A DNA stretch of 64,000 bases from Ezakiella massiliensis. GTDB taxonomy: Bacteria; Bacillota; Clostridia; Tissierellales; Peptoniphilaceae. The notes beneath the pieces are model-generated. The model searched no databases. It saw only the letters and a program-made list of their open reading frames with translations, and was not told where the DNA came from. Both the position numbers and the translations under genes were made by a program. This document shows positions 9,062 through 17,605 of the stretch, piece by piece; position 1 is the stretch's first letter; every line of letters begins with the position of its first letter. Location: assembly GCF_900120165.1 (NCBI RefSeq), contig NZ_LT635475.1, positions 310,001 to 374,000 of the forward strand, written 5' to 3'.

Positions 9062-9799
9062 ATGGAACCACTTATAAAACTAAATGATCTTTACAAGATT
9101 TATAGGATGGGTGAAGAAAAAATATATGCTCTTAGAGGTGTTGACCTCGAAATAAATAAGGGCGAATGTATTTGCTTGGTCGGTCCGTCCGGCAGCGGCA
9201 AGTCCACCCTACTAAATTTATGTGCAGGCCTTGAAAAACCCACAAAAGGTCAAGTCATAATAGGCGGTATTCATTTGGAAGGTTTAAGCGAATCCAATAT
9301 GACAAAATTTAGGCAGCTTAATGTTGGTTTTGTATTCCAAGCATATAATTTAATTCCCACATTGAATGCAGTTGAAAATGTAGGACTTGGCTTAACTTTC
9401 AAAGGAATCCCCAAACACAAAAGAGATAAGATGAGCATAGATATACTAAAAAGAGTTGGACTGGATAAACGTCTTTTTCACAAACCTAGTGAAATGAGCG
9501 GTGGTCAACAACAAAGAGTAAGTATAGCAAGAGCATTTGTAGATAAGCCAAAAATTATTTTTGCAGATGAGCCGACTGGTAACCTTGACTCAAAGACAAG
9601 TATGGAAGTTATTCAGCTAATGACAAAAATGGTTCGTGATGCTGGTGGCACATTAATCGTTGTTACTCACGACCCCGAAACTTCAATCTATTCAGATAGA
9701 ATAGTTCATTTTAAAGATGGCAAGATTGAGAATATTGTTAGTCAAAAGCCTGAGCCAATACCAGATATAGGTTTAAATGCAAATGGCAGTGAATTATAA
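9062..9799 (+). CDS. ABC transporter ATP-binding protein, MacB/LolD type
   Basis: ATPase subunit of 245 residues for an FtsX-type ABC system. It has Walker A GPSGSGKST (41-49), Q-loop FVFQAYNLIPTLNA, signature MSGGQQQRVSIARA, Walker B IIFADEPTGNLDS and switch histidine VTHD. The sequence matches the MacB/LolD/FtsE branch, whose members drive mechanotransmission across the membrane rather than classic import. The ATG is set by GGAGG at 9052-9056; in-frame sequence upstream of it is not coding. The gene is followed by an exported protein and the permease, forming one operon. Substrate unknown. Confidence 0.93.
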   Translation: MEPLIKLNDLYKIYRMGEEKIYALRGVDLEINKGECICLVGPSGSGKSTLLNLCAGLEKPTKGQVIIGGIHLEGLSESNMTKFRQLNVGFVFQAYNLIPTLNAVENVGLGLTFKGIPKHKRDKMSIDILKRVGLDKRLFHKPSEMSGGQQQRVSIARAFVDKPKIIFADEPTGNLDSKTSMEVIQLMTKMVRDAGGTLIVVTHDPETSIYSDRIVHFKDGKIENIVSQKPEPIPDIGLNANGSEL

Positions 9800-9821
9800 G
9801 ATTTATATTAGGGAGAAGAAC

Positions 9822-12035
9822 ATGAAAAACAAATTTATATTATTTTTATCAATTTTATTAGCATTTAGTACATTTAATATTAAAGCGGACGACAATAATG
9901 GAGGTAATTTAGATTCAAATCAAAATAAGCCTCAGCAATTTTCATCTAGAGCTAGGATTGATGGTGACAGTTATATAGAAGTTGAGCCTGGGCAAACTGG
10001 AGTTATTAGTGCTCTAGTAACTGTAACTACCGACAGAGATAATAATCAGCCAATTATAGTAAGTGGTAATGCAACTTCATCAGATACAACAAGTATTTAC
10101 TTGGAAAATTCATATGATGAAATGACTGCAAACACTTACGGGCCATACAGAAATGATAGATACCGTAATCCTTATGGTCCTCAAAACTCTAATTATAAGG
10201 AAGATACAGTTGGTCTAAGCTTTAGAATTAAAGTTCCTGATACAGCAAGAGCTGGTAGCTATCCTGTTACAGTTAATGTATTTGTAGATGGAGCAAGTGC
10301 TGGTCAATTTTCCGCAACTGTTAGAGTAAAAAGCAACGGTAAAGCTGCTTTTTCTAAGCTAGATTTAAGTGAAGTAACAGTCTTCCCTAACCCACATGAT
10401 GTTTCACCTGGGCAAATGGTAGTCGCTACTGTAAATGTAAAAAATAATACTGAATACCCTGTTTATAATGCAGAAGTTAAACTCGAAGGTATGCAACAAG
10501 ATGGCTTTACCCTTCTAAGAGATTTTAATGCTCGCACTATAGACACCTTAAACCCTGGGCAAGAAAAATCTTTTGCCTTTGAACTTGGAAGTGCAAAAAA
10601 TATTAAGCCAGGTAACTATGAGTTCAAAGTTACACTTAACTATCCAAACGCAGCAAAGGAAGGTGAAGCTTCAAACACAAGAAGCTTCTTTCTGACAGTC
10701 GGCTCAAATCCTGATAAAGCTTCTGCTCTTATCATCGAAAATTTAAATGTGCCCTCAAAAACAATTTATCCAGGCAACCAAGCTAAAATTACCTTTGATG
10801 TTACAAACAAAGGCCAATCTGTTGCAGAAAGAGTCTATATTAAATCATCAGTTGATGGTAGCGGTTTAGTTTCTAGGTCCGTAGGACAATTTTTTGAAGA
10901 AAAAATTAATCCTGGTGAATCAAAACATTATGAATTTACCTACTTTGCTACACCAGCAAGTACAACCCAAAACTACCCTATCAGCTTTAAAGTTGAATAC
11001 AATGATTCATATACAAATAAAGAAGAACCAATAGTTACAGAGCAAGTCGCAGGCATATTTGTATCTAATCCTCAAAAAGACGATGAAGGCAAAGATAAAA
11101 AACCTAGCACACCTAAACTAATTATTGAAAAATATTCATTTGAACCACGTTTACCTGAAGCTGGTAACGAGTTTGAAATGACTTTAAATTTCCAAAATAC
11201 AAACTCCAAGCACGAAATAAGAAATATCAAGATTACCCTTTCAAGCATGGAAACAACTAGCGATAATTCAAATACAGCTGGTTCAAATATCTTTACTCCA
11301 GTTGATTCTTCAAACACATTTTTCATTGACAGCATTAAACCTGGTCAAATGGTTGAGAAGAAAATAAAGATGTATACAGTGCCAGATGCCAAGGCAAAAA
11401 CTTATCAAGTAACTGCAAACTTTGAGTATGAAGACACACAAAATAACGAATATAAGGCATCTGAAAATATTGGTATCCCTGTAATTCAAAAATCTAGACT
11501 TGAAATCGGAGAAGTACAAACTCAAGAATCGTTTAATGCGGGAGATGGTGCCCCACTCAGTGTTGTATTTTACAATACAGGTAAGGTTACCCTTTACAAT
11601 ATGATGGTTAGAGCAGAATCCGATGATCCGTCAGTTGAAATTCAAAACCCAACTTACTATATAGGTAACTTTGTTTCCGGTTCAACAGAAAGTCATGATT
11701 GTCAAATCAACTCTTTTGAACCTGGTACAAAAAAAGTTAAATTAATCTTCTCATATGAAGACTCAACAGGTACTAAGCAAGAAGAGATTAAGGAAATAAC
11801 TTACGAGGTATCCGAAGCTCCACAATTCGATCCTAATGAAATGGGACCTGATGGAATGGGTCCCGACGGAATGGGGCCAGGCATGGAAGAAGACGGCTTT
11901 ATGGGTAAAGTTAAAAACCTTGCTAAAAAATGGTATTTTTGGACAATTCTCGCAGCAATAGCGATTGCTGTTATTGTTATTATCAGGAGGAGCCATCACA
12001 AAAAACGTGATAAGGAGCTGACCTTAGATGAGTAA
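9822..12035 (+). CDS. Exported Ig-like (CARDB/COG1361-type) membrane-anchored partner of the ABC transporter
   Basis: Protein of 737 residues. A signal peptide (1-22, ending NIKA) is followed by about five beta-rich Ig-like repeats (near 60-165, 175-295, 300-410, 425-545 and 550-655). Each has the CARDB pattern of a turn before a strand (PG..., NPG, KPGQ) and N-x-G-rich phrases such as VTNKGQSVAERV and YNTGKVTLYN. Next come a Met/Gly/Pro/Asp-rich linker (about 674-695), one membrane helix (about 704-722) and a short basic cytosolic tail. Start is the ATG after GGGAGAAG. The stop overlaps the permease start by 8 bases. It probably works as the extracytoplasmic partner of the MacB-like transporter; ligand unknown. 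Confidence 0.8.
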   Translation: MKNKFILFLSILLAFSTFNIKADDNNGGNLDSNQNKPQQFSSRARIDGDSYIEVEPGQTGVISALVTVTTDRDNNQPIIVSGNATSSDTTSIYLENSYDEMTANTYGPYRNDRYRNPYGPQNSNYKEDTVGLSFRIKVPDTARAGSYPVTVNVFVDGASAGQFSATVRVKSNGKAAFSKLDLSEVTVFPNPHDVSPGQMVVATVNVKNNTEYPVYNAEVKLEGMQQDGFTLLRDFNARTIDTLNPGQEKSFAFELGSAKNIKPGNYEFKVTLNYPNAAKEGEASNTRSFFLTVGSNPDKASALIIENLNVPSKTIYPGNQAKITFDVTNKGQSVAERVYIKSSVDGSGLVSRSVGQFFEEKINPGESKHYEFTYFATPASTTQNYPISFKVEYNDSYTNKEEPIVTEQVAGIFVSNPQKDDEGKDKKPSTPKLIIEKYSFEPRLPEAGNEFEMTLNFQNTNSKHEIRNIKITLSSMETTSDNSNTAGSNIFTPVDSSNTFFIDSIKPGQMVEKKIKMYTVPDAKAKTYQVTANFEYEDTQNNEYKASENIGIPVIQKSRLEIGEVQTQESFNAGDGAPLSVVFYNTGKVTLYNMMVRAESDDPSVEIQNPTYYIGNFVSGSTESHDCQINSFEPGTKKVKLIFSYEDSTGTKQEEIKEITYEVSEAPQFDPNEMGPDGMGPDGMGPGMEEDGFMGKVKNLAKKWYFWTILAAIAIAVIVIIRRSHHKKRDKELTLDE

Positions 12036-13398
12036 TATCGATTTACTTTTGATGAGTGTTCGTAACCTATGGAGACGAAAGCTCAGAACAATCTTAACCA
12101 TTTTAGGTGTAACTATTGGTTGTGCATCCATTGTCGTTATGCTAAGCCTAGGTCTTGGTATGAAAGCAAATACCCAAAGGCAGCTTGAAGAAATGGGTGC
12201 CTTAGATGTTATCAATATAATGCCCTATCCTATTTACAATAATGAAACGGGCACTGCCAAGGACCCTGCTCCATTAAATGAAAAGGCATTAAATACTATT
12301 AAACAATTAGACCATGTTATTTCTGTTATGCCAATGCTTAGAGTTGATGATGCACAAATTTTTTCAAAAAAATATCAGACTTATGCAGATATAGTTGGAG
12401 TTGATCCAAATGTTCTGGGTGATTTCGATATAAAACCAGTATGGGGTAAGTTATTAACAGAAAATGATACCAATGCTGCAGTTTTTGGCGGAGGCATTAA
12501 GAGGAATTGGTATAACCCATCTGCTAGAAATAGCGGGGTCATTTCAAATAATGAGTCCCCTATTAACCTTGAAAAAGATAAGATTGAAATTGGTATAGGC
12601 AGCGAATATAGTGAAGATGGAAGACCATCTTTTAAAAAGACCTTTAAGATAACTCCTATAGGTGAACTAGATGAGCAAGACTTCGAATACGGATACAATA
12701 TCTTTATTAACATGGAGTTTGCAGAGAAGATTAATCGTGAAGCTAAAAGAATAAAAGATCAAAATAAGGCTGAAGGTGGCTATAGTTTTAGCAGAGGATC
12801 ATCTGCCAGCAAGTATTCACAAATCCTAGTTAAAGTTGATGATATAAAAAACGTTAAAGATGTCAATGAATCTTTAGAAAAATTAAATTTTAACGCTCAA
12901 AGTAAAATGAAATATGTAGAACCTATGATAAAATCAGTTGAAAACCAGCAAAAAATTCTTGGTGGTATCGGAGCTGTAAGTTTATTAGTTGCGGCAATCG
13001 GTATTGCCAATACAATGGTTATGAGTATCTATGAACGTATAAAAGAAATTGGAATTATGAAAGTTATTGGTGCAAGTGTTCAGGATATTAAAAAAATTTT
13101 TTTAACAGAAGCTGCCCTAATAGGTCTATTTGGTGGTGGAGTTGGTATAGGCTTTAGCTATATAATAAGTGCTATTATCAACAGCTATGCATCTAAACCT
13201 TCAAATGGATCTGATATGGGTATGATGGGTGGCATGATGGGCGGAATGCCTGGAGAAGCAAACAAAATTTCTATCATTCCCCTCTGGCTGGTCCTTGCTG
13301 CACTTGCTTTTTCATCTGTCATTGGACTAGTTAGTGGATTCTATCCAGCTACCAAAGCTACTCGCCTTTCTCCACTTGAAGCAATTAGAACCCAATAA
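12028..13398 (+). CDS. ABC transporter permease, MacB/FtsX family
   Basis: Permease of 456 residues with the MacB topology. One N-terminal helix (about 20-42, after the amphipathic NLWRRKLRTILTILGV) leads to a large extracytoplasmic domain (about 45-300) and three C-terminal helices (about 312-335, 358-385 and 415-440). The FtsX core phrases IGIANTMVMSIYERIKEIG and FYPATKATRLSPLEAIR are both present. A Met/Gly-rich loop (about 395-412, containing MGMMGGMMGGM) lies between the last two helices and is predicted to be outside. It is the last gene of the cassette, followed by a strong terminator. Export or mechanotransmission is inferred from the family. Confidence 0.92.
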   Translation: MSNIDLLLMSVRNLWRRKLRTILTILGVTIGCASIVVMLSLGLGMKANTQRQLEEMGALDVINIMPYPIYNNETGTAKDPAPLNEKALNTIKQLDHVISVMPMLRVDDAQIFSKKYQTYADIVGVDPNVLGDFDIKPVWGKLLTENDTNAAVFGGGIKRNWYNPSARNSGVISNNESPINLEKDKIEIGIGSEYSEDGRPSFKKTFKITPIGELDEQDFEYGYNIFINMEFAEKINREAKRIKDQNKAEGGYSFSRGSSASKYSQILVKVDDIKNVKDVNESLEKLNFNAQSKMKYVEPMIKSVENQQKILGGIGAVSLLVAAIGIANTMVMSIYERIKEIGIMKVIGASVQDIKKIFLTEAALIGLFGGGVGIGFSYIISAIINSYASKPSNGSDMGMMGGMMGGMPGEANKISIIPLWLVLAALAFSSVIGLVSGFYPATKATRLSPLEAIRTQ

Positions 13399-13422
13399 TA
13401 TAAATAATTTTAATTAAGACTT

Positions 13423-13460
13423 AAGTATGGCTTTTTTAATAAGGCCATACTTTTTTATTT
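13423..13460 (+). terminator. Terminator of the ABC cassette
   Basis: Nine-base-pair stem AAGTATGGC (13423-13431) with GCCATACTT (13444-13452), a 12-base loop, then a run of T. Confidence 0.9.
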
Positions 13461-13473
13461 AAATATTTTTTTC

Positions 13474-13522
13474 AAATAAAAAAACTACCTTTATAATTTT
13501 CATCCAATTACAATGGTAGTTT
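13474..13522 (-). terminator. Terminator of the polY-yolD operon
   Basis: Read on the minus strand, AAACTACC (13515-13522) pairs with GGTAGTTT (13482-13489) across a 25-base loop, followed by TTTTT. It lies directly after the yolD stop and faces the ABC cassette terminator. Confidence 0.75.
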
Positions 13523-13530
13523 CTTTAATT

Positions 13531-13944
13531 TTATTCACTTGACATAGTCTTTGATTCAATATCATATATGTTGTCTATTCTTATACAAGGCCCAGAATCT
13601 AAGCTTATAGTTCTCTCATAATCGTCAATATTCTTAATTTTTCCAGATGCAGATAAATATTTACCCCCCTTCTTTAACTTGTCTGCTTCAAAATAAATCA
13701 ATCTTATTGGTGTATTTATATTTCTTAAACACTCGTTAAGCTTAAAGTCTAATCTATCAAGCTCACTTTCACTTAAATCTATTTTTCTATTAGTATATCT
13801 TGCTGTCTCAGCTATGGCCTCTTCATAACCAGTAAGGGCTGCAAATGGAGCAAATTGTGCTGCCCTATTTATAAGAGGCATTTTCATGTGTGCCTTTGAT
13901 ATAGGCCTATCCATATCAATTATATTCTCATACTTAAGATTCAT
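13531..13944 (-). CDS. YolD-like family protein
   Basis: Protein of 137 residues resembling the YolD-like family (DUF1811-type partners of UvrX/UmuC polymerases). The N-terminal phrase MDRPISKAHMKMPLINRAAQFAPFAALTGYEEAIAE, spanning about residues 11-46, is the family's hallmark. Its ATG overlaps the polymerase stop (ATGA), as in other UvrX-YolD pairs, which argues for co-expression in the SOS or damage response. It is thought to act as a UmuD-like accessory factor; biochemical activity is not known from sequence. Confidence 0.85.
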   Translation of the reverse strand: MNLKYENIIDMDRPISKAHMKMPLINRAAQFAPFAALTGYEEAIAETARYTNRKIDLSESELDRLDFKLNECLRNINTPIRLIYFEADKLKKGGKYLSASGKIKNIDDYERTISLDSGPCIRIDNIYDIESKTMSSE

Positions 13945-15443
13945 GACTTATGCCCTCCAATCTGCCTATTCCTTTCTATACCAGTAGCTCCCTCTCTAAA
14001 ATTAAGACCCTTTAAAATAGAATTCTTTCCGTATTTATTTTTAATCTCTATAACAGCTTTTTGTATCTTTTCTTCCTTGGCAATATTCAATTTATTTACT
14101 GTACTACCTTCTATTGCTCTATTATCCAAGTTAAAAATATCCATCTGCCTGCCATGAGTTGTTTTTTCGAGTTCATCCTTATAACAAGTATTATTAGCCA
14201 CTATATTTAATTTTCTAATATAGAGCTCCTTGTTTACTATTCTATCAAAAAGCTCCTTAGCAGAGTCAATAAAAACTTTAGATGATGAAGTATACATATT
14301 TAAATTTCTTACACCATGAGATTTTTTAGGAATTTTTCTTCCATAGTGATCCATCTTTATTTCGCCATTATAATTAATTTCTTTGTCTTCTAAGCTCGAC
14401 CTATCATAGCCAATAGTAATATCGATCTGATTGCTGACTAGACCTTTTGAATACAAATCAAGTGCTAAACTATCAGCCATCTCTCCAATAACAATCTTAG
14501 CTTGATCGTACTTATAAGGTTCATGTAAGACTTGTCCGCTACTCCTACTTGTGTTTTGTGGTTTGTATTTTTTTACATCAGAAATTGTACACGGCTCATA
14601 GCCCCAAGCGTGATCTATTAAAAGCTCAGCATTTATTCCAAACTCTTTGTATAGGACATCCTCATAATCAATAGAAAACTCAGCTATATCTCCCATAGTA
14701 AAAAGTCCATACTTTGCAAGTCTCTTTTGATAACCGCTTCCTACACTCCAAAAATCAGTTAGTGGTCTGTGATCCCACAAATACTTTCTATAACTATCCA
14801 CATCCAAAACTTTAACCCTAACTCCGTGAGAATTTGGCTTTGTATGCTTTGCAAGTATATCCATAGCAACCTTACACAAATACATATTCGTCCCCACACC
14901 TGCAGTTGCCGTTATACCAGTTTCTTTTAAAACATCATTTACAATATGGGATGCCAAGTCTTCCCCATCCATCCCATATAATTTCAAATAATTTGTCGCA
15001 TCGATAAACACTTCATCAATAGAATATACATGTATGTCCTCAGCTGATATCCAATTTAGATATATCTTATATATAGACTTACTAATTTCAATATATTTAG
15101 CCATATGAGGAGGTGCGACAATATAATCTACTCCAACCTTCGGAGATTTATTTATTTCATCAATATTGTATGACATATATTCAAAGTCTTTTAGACCCAA
15201 TCTTTCTAGCCTATCAATATTTAAATTTCTTATTATCTGGATAGCTTCAAATAAGCGCGGCCTTCCAGGGACACCCAAAGATTTTAAAGGTGGGGATACA
15301 GCAAGACATATTGTCTTATCAGTCCTATAATTATCAGCAACAAGTAAATTATATTTTAAAGGATCCAATCCCCTTTCAATACATTCGCAGGATGCGTAAA
15401 AAGATTTTAGATCAATAGCTATGTATGTTTTTTTATCGCTCAT
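13941..15443 (-). CDS. Y-family translesion DNA polymerase (UmuC/UvrX-like)
   Basis: Error-prone polymerase of 500 residues. The catalytic palm starts with IAIDLKSFYASCEC (D11), and the second acidic pair is in YSIDEVFID. The helix-hairpin-helix region (DFWSVGSGYQKRLAKYGL) and a little-finger domain follow. It belongs to the UvrX/YqjW group of Firmicutes rather than DinB, in line with the adjacent yolD. It has its own promoter overlapped by a palindrome (15455-15471), as expected of a damage-controlled gene. The ATG is set by GGAGG seven bases upstream. Confidence 0.93.
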   Translation of the reverse strand: MSDKKTYIAIDLKSFYASCECIERGLDPLKYNLLVADNYRTDKTICLAVSPPLKSLGVPGRPRLFEAIQIIRNLNIDRLERLGLKDFEYMSYNIDEINKSPKVGVDYIVAPPHMAKYIEISKSIYKIYLNWISAEDIHVYSIDEVFIDATNYLKLYGMDGEDLASHIVNDVLKETGITATAGVGTNMYLCKVAMDILAKHTKPNSHGVRVKVLDVDSYRKYLWDHRPLTDFWSVGSGYQKRLAKYGLFTMGDIAEFSIDYEDVLYKEFGINAELLIDHAWGYEPCTISDVKKYKPQNTSRSSGQVLHEPYKYDQAKIVIGEMADSLALDLYSKGLVSNQIDITIGYDRSSLEDKEINYNGEIKMDHYGRKIPKKSHGVRNLNMYTSSSKVFIDSAKELFDRIVNKELYIRKLNIVANNTCYKDELEKTTHGRQMDIFNLDNRAIEGSTVNKLNIAKEEKIQKAVIEIKNKYGKNSILKGLNFREGATGIERNRQIGGHKS

Positions 15444-15454
15444 AAAACTACCTC

Positions 15455-15471
15455 CGCATATATTATATGCG
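15455..15471. promoter_or_regulatory. Palindromic operator candidate over the polY -10
   Basis: CGCATATA-T-TATATGCG, two perfect 8-base arms around one base. It covers the whole -10 box (15462-15467), the start point and the edge of the SD, which is where a repressor would block polY-yolD. It does not match the Bacillus LexA box (CGAAC-N4-GTTCG). Confidence 0.55.
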
Positions 15472-15490
15472 ATTTTAAACTTCGTTTCAA
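15462..15490 (-). promoter_or_regulatory. polY-yolD promoter
   Basis: -35 TTGAAA (15485-15490), a 17-base spacer and -10 TATAAT (15462-15467) on the minus strand, with the predicted start near 15455. Confidence 0.85.
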
Positions 15491-15533
15491 CTCTTTTAAC
15501 TTCTTTTTTATAAAATAATATAAAAAATAAAAT

Positions 15534-15587
15534 AAAAAAAGCGCTTATAGCGCTAAAAAAATTTATGTAGCTGAGAAAAATCTCAGC
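15534..15587 (-). terminator. Flavodoxin terminator region (two hairpins)
   Basis: Immediately after the flavodoxin stop, GCTGAGA (15570-15576) and TCTCAGC (15581-15587) form a 7-bp hairpin. A second, AGCGCT-N3-AGCGCT (15540-15554), is followed on the minus strand by seven T. The second is the likely terminator. Confidence 0.8.
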
Positions 15588-16010
15588 TTATTTTGCTAAA
15601 GCTCTTCCAAGCTCTCTGCACTTTTCAAGGGCTTCATCATCCGGATAGTCATAAGCAATTAATCCTGGTACAACAAGTTTGCAGCCTGTTTGATTAATTT
15701 CTTCTGTCCAATAGTCCATCCATTGTCCCTCGTTCCATTCGTATGAACCAAAAATTGCAACTTTCTTACCGCTAATAACTTTATTAGCTTCATCCATAAA
15801 AGGTCTGAAAGAATCCTCTTCTAGCTCTTCATCACCCATTGCTGAACAACCAAATGCAACCGCTTCTGCACCTGTTACATCTTCAATTTTTGCGTCATCA
15901 ACAAAAATTAATTTTGCTTCTTTGCCTGCAGATTCAATTCCTTCCACAACTGCCTTTGCCATGGCTTCAGTATTACCTGTGCCTGACCAATAAATAACAT
16001 TAATTGTCAT
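15588..16010 (-). CDS. Short-chain flavodoxin
   Basis: FMN electron carrier of 140 residues, the usual short-chain length. It has the phosphate-binding loop SGTGNTEAMA (9-18), the 60s-loop region FGCSAMGDEELEED and the 90s-loop region FGSYEWNEGQWMD with the ring-stacking aromatics. It can replace ferredoxin under iron limitation and lies beside the Rnf operon, so exchange with that electron pool is plausible but inferred. ATG after GGAGG. Monocistronic, between its own promoter and terminator. Confidence 0.95.
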   Translation of the reverse strand: MTINVIYWSGTGNTEAMAKAVVEGIESAGKEAKLIFVDDAKIEDVTGAEAVAFGCSAMGDEELEEDSFRPFMDEANKVISGKKVAIFGSYEWNEGQWMDYWTEEINQTGCKLVVPGLIAYDYPDDEALEKCRELGRALAK

Positions 16011-16029
16011 AAGAACACCTCCTTAATAT

Positions 16030-16038
16030 ATTATAACA
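16030..16038 (-). promoter_or_regulatory. Flavodoxin promoter (extended -10)
   Basis: Extended -10 TGT-TATAAT on the minus strand, about 20 bases before the ATG. I see no good -35, which extended -10 promoters can do without. Confidence 0.65.
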
Positions 16039-16089
16039 CATTTTATTAAAAAAGTTAGTCTCCGCTAACAAAAATAAACAAAAATTTTA

Positions 16090-16122
16090 AATAAATAAAA
16101 ACTCGGGAATATTTCCCGAGTT
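16090..16122 (-). terminator. Terminator of the rnf operon
   Basis: Perfect 10-bp stem AACTCGGGAA (16100-16109) and TTCCCGAGTT (16113-16122) with a 3-base loop, followed on the minus strand by TTTTATTTATTT. It begins 4 bases after the rnfB stop. Confidence 0.93.
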
Positions 16123-16126
16123 AATC

Positions 16127-17023
16127 TTATTTATTTTCTGTAACTTGTACTTCTTTTTCTTTAGCTTCTGTGCTATTGCTATCCGCTTCTTTAGCTTCAA
16201 CAGGTTTAACCACTGGGCGTGGTCTTTCTGGTCTATCATCTTGAATAGCTTTTGTAGGACATGTTTTAACGCAAATCTTACAATTTACACATTTTTCATA
16301 ATCAATATGAGCCAAAGAGTTTTCAAATGTAATCGCTTCTTTAGGACACTTTTTAACACATAGTGTGCATCCAATACATCCGACCTTACATGCTTCTTTA
16401 ACAACTTTACCCTTATCATTTGAGGCACACTTGACAACTGTATGCTTATTATAAGGCATAAGTTCAATAATATGTTTAGGACATATTTCAATACATTTTT
16501 TACATGCTACGCACTTATCTTTAATAATAACTGCAACGCCATCTACCATTTCTATAGCATCAAATGGGCAAATATCCTTACAAGTTCCGCATCCTAAACA
16601 GCCATAAGAACATTTCTTATTTCCGCCACCAATTTGAGCCATATACCTGCAATCCTTAACACCGTGATAATTATATTTATCAACAGCGTTATTGCAAGTT
16701 CCATTGCATCTAACAACAGCAACTTGTCTTTCAACATCAAGAGCTTCTGATCCAAGAACTTCTGCAACTTTTGCGGCAACACTTGGTCCGCCAATTGTAC
16801 ATGCATTGGATGGAGCTGTACCGTTTGCAATAGCATTTGCCAATCCTTCACAACCAGGAAATCCGCATGCACCGCAGTTAGCTCCAGGTAGAACTCCTAA
16901 AATATTTCCAACCAATGGATCCATTTCAACTGCAAATATTTTTGAAGCGATGCTAAGTAGTGCGCCAAAAATAAAACCTAAAATTCCAAGGACGGCAATT
17001 GCTTTTAAAATTTCTGTAAACAT
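16127..17023 (-). CDS. rnfB: Rnf electron transport complex subunit RnfB
   Basis: Ferredoxin-facing subunit of the membrane Rnf complex (reduced ferredoxin:NAD+ oxidoreductase coupled to Na+ or H+ export), 298 residues. One N-terminal membrane helix is followed by the GACGFPGC-type 4Fe-4S domain, then four CxxCxxCxxxCP ferredoxin clusters (CLGCGTCKDICP, CVACKKCIEICP, CIGCTLCVKKCP, CVNCKICVKTCP). The high cluster number is typical of clostridial RnfB. A charged Glu/Lys-rich tail of about 30 residues ends it. I prefer the second of two adjacent ATGs, 5 bases from GGAGG. Last gene of rnfCDGEAB. Confidence 0.96.
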   Translation of the reverse strand: MFTEILKAIAVLGILGFIFGALLSIASKIFAVEMDPLVGNILGVLPGANCGACGFPGCEGLANAIANGTAPSNACTIGGPSVAAKVAEVLGSEALDVERQVAVVRCNGTCNNAVDKYNYHGVKDCRYMAQIGGGNKKCSYGCLGCGTCKDICPFDAIEMVDGVAVIIKDKCVACKKCIEICPKHIIELMPYNKHTVVKCASNDKGKVVKEACKVGCIGCTLCVKKCPKEAITFENSLAHIDYEKCVNCKICVKTCPTKAIQDDRPERPRPVVKPVEAKEADSNSTEAKEKEVQVTENK

Positions 17024-17032
17024 CATTACCTC

Positions 17033-17605
17033 CTATATTAAACCTGCAAAACCTGTGAAAGCAATACTCATTAGTCCAGCGGCTATTAGAGCCATTGGAA
17101 ATCCCTTCAATGCTTCAGGTACATTTGCAAGTTCAAGTCTTTCTCTGAGAGCACTTAATAATAATAGTGCTAATGCAAATCCAATTGAAGCGCCTAGAGC
17201 ACTTGCAATAGTTTGGAAAATGTTGTATTCATTTTGAATATTAACAATTGCAACACCAAGTACGACGCAGTTTGTTGTAATTAGTGGTAAGAAAACGCCC
17301 ATCGCTTGATATAGTGAAGGACTGAGTTTTTTAATTACCATTTCAACAAATTGTACTAAGCTGGCAATAACCAAAATAAATACAATTGTTTGTAAGTATC
17401 CAAGACCAAATGGATCTAGGATAAATCTTTGTATTACCCAAGTAAGTGCAGAGCTAATTGTCATAACGAATGTTACAGCCAAGCCCATACCTCCTGCAGT
17501 TTCAACCTTACCTGAAACTCCAAGGAAAGGACATATGCCAAGGAACTGACTAAATACGTAGTTATTTACAAAAATAGTCGAAATAATTATTTGAAAAATA
17601 TTCAT
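17033..17605 (-). CDS. rnfA: Rnf complex subunit RnfA
   Basis: Integral membrane subunit of 190 residues with six predicted helices. NNYVFSQFLGICPFLGV near the N-terminus carries the conserved Cys that contributes to the membrane-embedded iron-sulfur site shared with RnfE. GASIGFALALLLLSALRERLE is the family's C-terminal signature. RnfA and RnfE form the pseudo-symmetric pair at the core of the complex. It abuts rnfE (one shared base) and precedes rnfB by 9 bases. Confidence 0.96.
   Translation of the reverse strand: MNIFQIIISTIFVNNYVFSQFLGICPFLGVSGKVETAGGMGLAVTFVMTISSALTWVIQRFILDPFGLGYLQTIVFILVIASLVQFVEMVIKKLSPSLYQAMGVFLPLITTNCVVLGVAIVNIQNEYNIFQTIASALGASIGFALALLLLSALRERLELANVPEALKGFPMALIAAGLMSIAFTGFAGLI

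Noticed and set aside
13210..13263. Met/Gly-rich permease loop as a sequencing or frameshift artefact
   Set aside because: The frame stays open, codons vary, and the FtsX helices continue normally on both sides.
16692..17237. A 181-codon plus-strand open frame
   Set aside because: Antisense to rnfB and rnfA, which are certain; it crosses their boundary and lacks initiation signals.
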